DNA of 10,117 bases from Candidatus Bathycorpusculum sp. (GTDB taxonomy: Archaea > Thermoproteota > Bathyarchaeia > Bathyarchaeales > Bathycorpusculaceae): NCBI GenBank assembly GCA_009779045.1, contig WREZ01000030.1, positions 1-10,117 of the forward strand. Reading direction: 5' to 3'. A model generated the notes under the pieces. It was given only the letters and a program-made list of their open reading frames with translations. It searched no databases and had not been told where the DNA came from. A program made the translations under genes and the position numbers. This document shows, piece by piece, positions 6,029-10,117 of the stretch; position 1 is the first letter of the stretch, and each line of letters opens with the position of its first letter.

Positions 6029-6514
6029 ATGTCATCACAGGAATTTCGTCACATAGTACGCATTATGGGCACTGACTCACCAGGCACCCTTAAGACTTCT
6101 TATGCAGTGAAACAAGTCAGGGGTATCAACATGAGTCTGTCAAACGCTGTTATTAAAAAAGCCGGCGTTAACCCAGATTTGCGAGTAGGTTTTATCACAG
6201 ATTCAGATATATCAAAAATAGAGGATGTAATCCGAGATCCAGTGAAATACGGAATACCTGGCTGGCTCTATAATAGACAAAAAGATTCAGAAACAGGCAA
6301 AGATGTCCACCTCTTGAGTGCTGAACTAATTTTCAAAGTTAAAACTGATATTGATCAAGCTAGAGAAATTCGTTCTTGGCGTGGATACCGTCATGCTTAT
6401 AGCTTAAAGGTTCGTGGCCAAAGAACAAAATGTACTGGACGCGCAGGTAAAGCCTTAGGTGTTAAGAAAAAGACTATGCCACAAAAGTCCGGTGGATCTG
6501 ATGGAGGTAAATAA
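6029..6514 (+). CDS. rps13: Small-subunit ribosomal protein uS13
   Basis: This 161-residue protein of the 30S head contacts the 50S subunit and P-site tRNA. The N-terminal FRHIVRIMGTD and the helix-two-turn-helix block AVKQVRGINMSLSNAVIKKAG (26-46) match archaeal S13, as does the hallmark basic motif LKVRGQRTKCTGR (126-138) that reaches the decoding centre. Cys135 in this motif is a variation on the usual Arg/Thr. The length is normal for the archaeal form, which carries an insertion (IRDPVKYGIPGWLYNRQKD) absent from bacteria. It is first in the conserved S13-S4-S11-RpoD block, directly after a strong TATA promoter. The end of the gene encodes a Gly/Ser/Lys tail whose codons contain a perfect SD for S4. 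Confidence 0.97.
   Translation: MSSQEFRHIVRIMGTDSPGTLKTSYAVKQVRGINMSLSNAVIKKAGVNPDLRVGFITDSDISKIEDVIRDPVKYGIPGWLYNRQKDSETGKDVHLLSAELIFKVKTDIDQAREIRSWRGYRHAYSLKVRGQRTKCTGRAGKALGVKKKTMPQKSGGSDGGK
6503..6508 (+). promoter_or_regulatory. Shine-Dalgarno site for rps4 inside the rps13 end
   Basis: ggaggt at 6503-6508 is a full match to the anti-SD of archaeal 16S rRNA, 8 nt before the S4 ATG at 6517. It lies within the last codons of rps13, so the two are probably coupled, and it fixes the S4 start. Confidence 0.8.
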
Positions 6515-6516
6515 TA

Positions 6517-7107
6517 ATGGGCGATCCAAAGAAACAGCGTAAGAAATTTGAAACGCCACGTTTCCGTTGGCGTAAAGATATTCTCCAAGAAGAGCTTAAA
6601 CTCTTAGGCCAATATGGTTTAAGAAATAAACACGAGCTCTGGCGTCATAAAACGTTCCTTTCTAAAGTGAGAGGCATTGCACGATCATTAATTAGTAAAA
6701 CTCCTGAAGAACGCGCAAAAATGGAAGGCGAATTGTTAGCTCGTTTGAAAAAGTTAGGTATTCTGCAAGAAACAGCTGTTTTAGCTGACGTCTTAGACTT
6801 AACTATTGAGGACATTCTTGAGAGAAGGTTACAAACCATTGTTTTCCGAAAAAGCTTAACACGAACAATATTCCAATCACGTCAACTAATTACTCATGGC
6901 CATATCTCAATTAACACTCGTAGAGTAACAATACCTGGTCATGTTGTGTCAAAGGAAGAAGAAGCCCAGATTACTTACTCTGTAACAAGTGCAGTGTCAG
7001 ACCAAGCACACCCATTACGCACAAGTTTGACTGTTATCGCAAAAGAGCCAGCAGCTCGACAACCCGCTCGTGGTAGACGAGGTGGACGTGGAGGCGGCAG
7101 ATTTTGA
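6517..7107 (+). CDS. rps4: Small-subunit ribosomal protein uS4
   Basis: This 196-residue primary 16S-binding protein nucleates 30S body assembly. It opens with the archaeal/eukaryotic N-terminus [14 protein letters not shown] and has [21 protein letters not shown] (15-35). The S4-type RNA-binding domain (about 102-166) includes [14 protein letters not shown] and [21 protein letters not shown]. The C-terminus is an Arg/Gly-rich tail (181-196, ending GGRGGGRF) that makes the protein slightly longer than many archaeal S4 proteins. This tail may bind RNA, and its codons also form the SD for S11. ATG is two bases after the S13 stop; the TGA overlaps the S11 TTG start. Confidence 0.97.
   Translation: MGDPKKQRKKFETPRFRWRKDILQEELKLLGQYGLRNKHELWRHKTFLSKVRGIARSLISKTPEERAKMEGELLARLKKLGILQETAVLADVLDLTIEDILERRLQTIVFRKSLTRTIFQSRQLITHGHISINTRRVTIPGHVVSKEEEAQITYSVTSAVSDQAHPLRTSLTVIAKEPAARQPARGRRGGRGGGRF
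7090..7094 (+). promoter_or_regulatory. Shine-Dalgarno site deciding the rps11 TTG start
   Basis: ggagg (7090-7094), inside the codons for the Gly-rich S4 tail, lies 9 nt before TTG 7104. No in-frame ATG exists near the expected N-terminus of S11, so this site supports TTG as the true start. Confidence 0.7.
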
Positions 7108-7505
7108 GTAACAGTAAACGTAACGAGAAATGGGGTATAGTTCACATATTTAGTTCCTACAACAACACTTTAATCCACATAACTGATATTAGCGGTGCAG
7201 AAACTATCGCCCGTACAACTGGTGGTATGTTCGTCAAAGCTGACCGTATGGAATCGTCACCATACGCAGCTATGCGTGCTGCAACAGGTGCTGCAGAAGT
7301 TGCAAGAGACAAAGGAATTACAGCAATACACATTAAAGTGCGTGCGCCTGGCGGTAGTGGTCCAAGGACTCCTGGTCCTGGTGCACAAGCAGCGATCAGA
7401 GCTTTTGCAAGATTTGGGTTCCGTATTGAACGTATTGAAGAAGTAACTCCTGTTCCCCATGATGGCACACGAAGGCCCGGTGGCAGACGAGGACGAAGAG
7501 TTTAA
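7104..7505 (+). CDS. rps11: Small-subunit ribosomal protein uS11
   Basis: This 133-residue 30S platform protein contacts mRNA near the exit channel and binds 16S helices with S18-region partners. Recognisable blocks are [20 protein letters not shown] (9-28), [19 protein letters not shown] (30-48), [17 protein letters not shown] (51-67), [21 protein letters not shown] (75-95) and the C-terminal [20 protein letters not shown] (111-130), which is almost invariant in archaea. The start is TTG at 7104, overlapping the S4 stop by 4 nt (ttga). An SD within the S4 tail supports this, and coupled translation with S4 is likely. A 103-nt gap follows before rpoD. Confidence 0.97.
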   Translation: MSNSKRNEKWGIVHIFSSYNNTLIHITDISGAETIARTTGGMFVKADRMESSPYAAMRAATGAAEVARDKGITAIHIKVRAPGGSGPRTPGPGAQAAIRAFARFGFRIERIEEVTPVPHDGTRRPGGRRGRRV

Positions 7506-7572
7506 CCTTCACCTTCTCTCTTTGCTTAATAGAAAAATTGAAATAATGCCCTGAAACCATATTGGAACGCAG

Positions 7573-7598
7573 TTAATATTTACATCTATTGTTGGAGT
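7573..7598 (+). promoter_or_regulatory. Possible TATA element and SD site before rpoD
   Basis: ttaatatt (7573-7580) resembles a TATA box about 30 nt before the rpoD GTG, and ggagtg (7593-7598) is a near-consensus SD with a 10-nt spacer. The two conflict: a start driven by that TATA would fall at about 7604, after the SD. Either rpoD is read through from rps11 using the SD, or there is a leaderless start here. Confidence 0.35.
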
Positions 7599-7608
7599 GT
7601 CTTAGCAA

Positions 7609-8427
7609 GTGAAAATTGAAATCCTTGAAAAAAACGATAATATCATTCGAGTAATTGTTAGAGACGCAGAGGTTTCCTTAATGAACGCTCTTCGTCGAAT
7701 ATCGCTTGCTCATGTTCCCTGTATGGCAATTGACGAAGTTGTAATGATTGACAACTTGTCCATTTTACAGGATGAAATTATTGCTCATAGACTTGGTCTG
7801 ACTCCTTTAAAGACAGATCTTGACAATTATAACGCTCCTGAAGACTGTTCTTGTCAAAACGAATTTGGGTGTCCACAATGTCGTATAACTTTAACTTTAG
7901 ATGCAGAAGCACAAGATGGTACGCGGACTGTATATAGCGGAGAACTTGTATCTGAAAGTCCTGAAATTGTTCCTGTATCTGATAAAGTTCCAATTGTTAA
8001 ACTTACAAAAGGTCAAAAACTAAAACTTGAAGCATACGCAAGGCTTGGCACAGGTAAAACTCACGCAAAGTGGCAGCCTGTTTGCGTTTCTGCATATAAA
8101 TATTACCCAAAAATTACAACACCTACAACAGCATGTGACGACTGCAAAAAATGCGTTGCCATCTGCCCAAAAAGGGTTTTAGAACTCAAAGGTGATAAAA
8201 TTAGCGTCCGTGACTTATACTCTTGTAATCTGTGCATGGACTGTGTTGATGCTTGTCCTAAAAAGCCTTCCTTGATCCAAGTTGAATGGGAAAAGAACGC
8301 TTTTATTCTTACTTTAGAGTCAACAGGTGCTCTTCCACCTGAACGAGTGCTTCAAGAAGCAACAAAAATCTTAGGGCAGCAACTTAAGGAATTTGAAGAA
8401 CAAATAAAGGTAGTAGAAAAACAATGA
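7609..8427 (+). CDS. rpoD: RNA polymerase subunit Rpo3 (RpoD) with 4Fe-4S ferredoxin-like domain
   Basis: This 272-residue subunit is the archaeal counterpart of eukaryotic Rpb3 (RPAC1/AC40) and bacterial alpha; it pairs with Rpo11 to start polymerase assembly. The dimerisation domain opens with SLMNALRRISLAHVPCMAIDEV (23-44). A zinc-loop pattern equivalent to Rpb3 is present at Cys80, Cys82, Cys88 and Cys91. A ferredoxin-like insertion (about 172-222) has two complete CxxCxxCxxxCP motifs: Cys176/179/182/186 and Cys206/209/212/216, so two 4Fe-4S clusters are possible. The C-terminal dimerisation helix resumes at FILTLESTGALPPERVLQEATKIL. The start is GTG 7609, supported by ggagtg upstream and because the protein begins normally there (MKIEILEK). 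Its stop overlaps rpl18e by 4 nt (atga). The clusters may make polymerase assembly sensitive to iron or oxygen, which is inference. Confidence 0.97.
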   Translation: MKIEILEKNDNIIRVIVRDAEVSLMNALRRISLAHVPCMAIDEVVMIDNLSILQDEIIAHRLGLTPLKTDLDNYNAPEDCSCQNEFGCPQCRITLTLDAEAQDGTRTVYSGELVSESPEIVPVSDKVPIVKLTKGQKLKLEAYARLGTGKTHAKWQPVCVSAYKYYPKITTPTTACDDCKKCVAICPKRVLELKGDKISVRDLYSCNLCMDCVDACPKKPSLIQVEWEKNAFILTLESTGALPPERVLQEATKILGQQLKEFEEQIKVVEKQ

Positions 8428-8786
8428 AACAAACTGAATCAACCAACCCAGAATTAATCCAACTTATCAAACAATTAAAGAAAGCGGGCCGTGAGGAAAA
8501 TGTGCCAATTTGGTTGGATGTAGCTGAACAGTTATCTCAGTCACGCTCTCATCGTGCAGCCGTGAATTTGAGTAGTATTAACAGAAATACAAAACGTGAA
8601 GACACAATTGTTGTTCCAGGAAAAGTCCTTGGGACAGGTTCATTAACTCACCCAATAACTGTGGCTGCTTTTAGTATTTCTGAAACAGCAAAAGCAAAAC
8701 TTGATGCTATACAAGCAAAGTATGTGTCAATCCCTGAACTTGTTGCCAACAATCCTCAAGGGTCAAACATAAAAATTATCCGGTGA
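8424..8786 (+). CDS. rpl18e: Large-subunit ribosomal protein eL18 (L18e)
   Basis: This 120-residue 50S protein is related in fold to bacterial uL15 and found only in archaea and eukaryotes. Matching family blocks are NPELIQLIKQLKKAGREENVPIW (8-30), LSQSRSHRAAVNLSSINR (37-54), and DTIVVPGKVLGTGSLTHPITVAAFSIS (60-86), the last being the diagnostic core. Length is typical. ATG overlaps the rpoD stop (atga), and the stop codon lies in ggtga, which serves as SD for rpl13. Position between rpoD and rpl13 is the standard archaeal order, and its expression is probably tied to both neighbours. Confidence 0.96.
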   Translation: MKQTESTNPELIQLIKQLKKAGREENVPIWLDVAEQLSQSRSHRAAVNLSSINRNTKREDTIVVPGKVLGTGSLTHPITVAAFSISETAKAKLDAIQAKYVSIPELVANNPQGSNIKIIR

Positions 8787-8793
8787 AAATGTC

Positions 8794-9234
8794 ATGTCAA
8801 CAAAATCCCAAGTAACTTACGTAAACGCTGACGGATTAATCGTTGGTAGAATGTCAAGTAACATCGCAAAGCGGTTGTTAAATGGTGAACACGTAATCAT
8901 CCTTAATGCTGAAAAAGCGATTTATTCAGGAAAAAGGAAAAGCAAAATTGCAGAGGCTCACATATTCCTTGAAGTTGGTGCACCCGAACGTGGACCGTTC
9001 CATTACCGCAGACCTGACAGGATGCTTAAAAAAACTGTCCGTGGTATGTTGCCCTACCATCAGCCAAAAGGTAAAATGGCGTTCAAACGTTTGAAAGTAT
9101 TCATGGGTGTTCCATTAGAATTTAAAGATAAGCAAACAATTCAATTCGAAGTAGCTCAATCTTCAAAACTTAAGGGGCCATCTTTTACTTTAGCTGAACT
9201 AGCAAAAGAAATTGGATGGAATCAAGGTGAATAA
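8794..9234 (+). CDS. rpl13: Large-subunit ribosomal protein uL13
   Basis: This 146-residue early-assembly 50S protein is of the archaeal/eukaryotic L13/L13a type. Features are DGLIVGRMSSNIAKRLLNGEH (13-33), the Ser/Lys-rich IYSGKRKSK (43-51), and the signature RRPDRMLKKTVRGMLPY (72-88) continuing into HQPKGKMAFKRLKVFMGVP (89-107). The C-terminus FTLAELAKEIGW is also typical of archaeal forms. ATG 8794 is supported by ggtga (8782-8786), overlapping the L18e stop, with a 7-nt spacer. An out-of-frame ATG at 8789 is not used. The end of the gene includes an SD for rps9. Confidence 0.97.
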   Translation: MSTKSQVTYVNADGLIVGRMSSNIAKRLLNGEHVIILNAEKAIYSGKRKSKIAEAHIFLEVGAPERGPFHYRRPDRMLKKTVRGMLPYHQPKGKMAFKRLKVFMGVPLEFKDKQTIQFEVAQSSKLKGPSFTLAELAKEIGWNQGE

Positions 9235-9236
9235 TT

Positions 9237-9647
9237 ATGCCAGCAAAGAAAGTATTAGTTGTTAGTGGAAAACGGAAAACTGCTACTGCTCGCGCAGTAG
9301 TGAAACAAGGTGTAGGTAAGGTACGTATAAACTTGACACCAGTTGAAATTTATGAGCCTGACATTGCGCGTGAAAAAATAATGGAACCATTATTGCAAGC
9401 AGGTGGTGATGTCTGGCGACAAGTAGATCTTGATGTCCACACCAGTGGTGGCGGTTTCATGGGTCAAGCAGAAGCTGCTCGTATGGCAGTTGCAAACGCT
9501 TTACTTAAATGGACAAAAAGTTCTCATCTGCGGACGGTATTTAGTGAATATGACCGAACAATGATTGTTGGTGACTCAAGAGCTAAAGAAACCAAAAAGT
9601 TCGGTGGAGCCGGCGCGCGCGCAAAGGAACAGAAGAGTTACAGGTAA
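9237..9647 (+). CDS. rps9: Small-subunit ribosomal protein uS9
   Basis: This 136-residue 30S head protein has a C-terminal tail that reaches the P-site tRNA anticodon loop. Family blocks are [18 protein letters not shown] (8-25), the helix motif [20 protein letters not shown] (71-90), and the invariant end [17 protein letters not shown] (105-121) then [14 protein letters not shown], with the terminal Tyr-Arg expected at the P site. Length is normal. The start ATG follows aggtga (9225-9230, 6-nt spacer) in the tail of rpl13, two bases after that gene's stop. It forms the S9-RpoN pair that is common in archaea. Confidence 0.97.
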   Translation: MPAKKVLVVSGKRKTATARAVVKQGVGKVRINLTPVEIYEPDIAREKIMEPLLQAGGDVWRQVDLDVHTSGGGFMGQAEAARMAVANALLKWTKSSHLRTVFSEYDRTMIVGDSRAKETKKFGGAGARAKEQKSYR

Positions 9648-9652
9648 GGTGG
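9646..9652 (+). promoter_or_regulatory. Shine-Dalgarno site for the rpoN GTG start
   Basis: aaggtgg (9646-9652), beginning in the rps9 stop codon, lies 9 nt before GTG 9662. Rpo10 proteins begin with (M)IIPVxCFTCG, so GTG at 9662 must be the start and this site supports it. Confidence 0.65.
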
Positions 9653-9661
9653 AAAAAGAAA

Positions 9662-9892
9662 GTGATAATTCCCGTAAAATGCTTCACCTGCGGTAAATTG
9701 GTTGGAGACAAATGGGAAGAATTCGCCAAGCGTATTAAAGCAGGCGAAAATGCGAGTGATGTGCTTGATAGTCTTGGTCTTAAGCGTTACTGTTGCAGGC
9801 GTATGTTGCTTTCAAATGTGGAAATAGTAGATGAAGTGTTACGCTTCTATGAAGAAGCTGAGAAACGGAAAGAGACACTTAACTTTTACTAA
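9662..9892 (+). CDS. rpoN: RNA polymerase subunit Rpo10 (RpoN)
   Basis: This 76-residue zinc-bundle subunit corresponds to eukaryotic Rpb10 and sits beside the Rpo3-Rpo11 platform during polymerase assembly. The zinc site is the unusual pair CxxC and CC: Cys7 and Cys10 in PVKCFTCGK, then Cys44 and Cys45 in RYCCRRMLL, the family hallmark. [27 protein letters not shown] and the acidic C-terminal helix are also typical, though the protein is a little longer than the 60-70 residues common in the family. The start is GTG at 9662. The encoding of Rpo3 and Rpo10 in one cluster fits their direct contact in the enzyme. The rpoK gene, which often follows, is not directly adjacent. Confidence 0.96.
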   Translation: MIIPVKCFTCGKLVGDKWEEFAKRIKAGENASDVLDSLGLKRYCCRRMLLSNVEIVDEVLRFYEEAEKRKETLNFY

Positions 9893-9922
9893 TTTTTCCA
9901 AAATTATTTTTCATTATTTTTT
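9893..9922 (+). terminator. T-rich transcription stop after rpoN
   Basis: Three T-runs (9893-9897, 9907-9911 and T6 at 9917-9922) directly follow the rpoN stop codon. This is a good candidate terminator for the S13-RpoN transcript of the archaeal U-tract type. Confidence 0.55.
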
Positions 9923-10046
9923 GTAGCAAATATTGGAACTATAAAATTTATAACACCATATTTGAAGTGTTCCTTTTTACTGTTCTGAAGTCTGGTATGT
10001 GTTTAGCTCTCAGTGAAAATGGGTCTTTATTACACTTATTTTTCAG

Positions 10047-10060
10047 GTCGATTTAAAAGT
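10047..10060 (+). promoter_or_regulatory. Candidate TATA promoter of the gene beyond the window
   Basis: tttaaaag (10052-10059) follows ggtcga and resembles a TATA box. Predicted initiation near 10082 would place the start in the G-free CA-rich tail, leading to an ATG at 10113 that could begin the next gene (often rpoK, eno or rps2 in this cluster). Only five bases of that frame are visible. Confidence 0.4.
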
Positions 10061-10091
10061 TTGTGCCGATTTTACTCATCAAACACACTCA

Positions 10092-10115
10092 CATACACAC
10101 ATTCATACACACATG
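10092..10115 (+). repeat. 12-bp direct repeat in a G-free CA-rich tail
   Basis: catacacacatt (10092-10103) is followed immediately by catacacacatg (10104-10115), an 11-of-12 match. Both sit in a 46-nt stretch with no G on the + strand (10069-10114). The remaining gap 9923-10046 shows no gene; it contains an imperfect inverted repeat near 9928-9963. Confidence 0.6.
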
Positions 10116-10117
10116 CC

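Noticed and set aside
7157..7468. 103-codon reading frame on the - strand inside rps11
   Set aside because: It is antisense to a highly conserved S11 gene, arises from that gene's codon pattern, resembles no known family and lacks its own signals.
8906..9094. Alternative + strand frame inside rpl13
   Set aside because: It is contained in conserved L13 coding sequence in a different frame, with no family resemblance.
9928..9963. Imperfect inverted repeat AAATATTGG / CCATATTT after rpoN
   Set aside because: One arm has an extra base and the stem is almost all A-T. T-runs upstream already explain termination, so I do not call it a hairpin terminator.

Overview
The window reads as AT-rich archaeal chromosome. 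It carries archaeal/eukaryotic-type information-processing genes (proteasome alpha subunit, SBDS, exosome subunits Rrp4/Rrp41/Rrp42, eL43/L37Ae, Pcc1, Rpo3, Rpo10, eL18) together with universal ribosomal proteins in archaeal order. Shine-Dalgarno (SD) sites match an archaeal 16S tail, and several promoters look like BRE/TATA elements. A stand-alone short parvulin, an Rpo3 with a full 4Fe-4S domain, and mesophile-like base composition and residue use suggest a lineage near Thermoproteota/TACK (for example Bathyarchaeia or Nitrososphaeria relatives). That placement is inference. All recognised genes lie on the + strand.

Region 1 (1-1163) is accessory: the C-terminal end of an unidentified protein (1-90), a 91-residue parvulin-type prolyl isomerase, and a six-helix PAP2-family membrane phosphatase. 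Each seems to be transcribed separately. A T-rich stop region and a psmA promoter fill 1164-1351.

Region 2 (1352-5732) is the archaeal proteasome-exosome cluster: psmA, SBDS homologue, rrp4, rrp41, rrp42, rpl37Ae and, after a short T-rich break, the KEOPS subunit pcc1. Genes abut or overlap by 1-8 nt, so tight co-expression is likely. The order links protein destruction, ribosome maturation, RNA 3'-end processing and tRNA t6A modification. The rpoP (Rpo12) and prefoldin-beta genes often found beside this cluster are not present.

A 296-nt non-coding spacer (5733-6028) follows. It holds T-runs, a small perfect inverted repeat and a strong BRE/TATA element.

Region 3 (6029-9892) is the classic archaeal 'alpha' ribosomal/RNA-polymerase cluster: rps13, rps4, rps11, then rpoD, rpl18e, rpl13, rps9 and rpoN. 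SD sequences lie inside the ends of upstream genes (S13 for S4, S4 for S11, L18e for L13, L13 for S9), so translational coupling is likely. The last 225 nt contain a T-rich terminator, a new TATA-like element and an odd G-free, CA-rich tail with a 12-bp direct repeat, probably the leader of the next gene.

I see no defence system, mobile element, CRISPR array or tRNA/rRNA gene, and no convincing undescribed system. The findings are modest: departures from the usual gene order, an unusual acidic segment in PsmA, and regulatory layouts worth testing.
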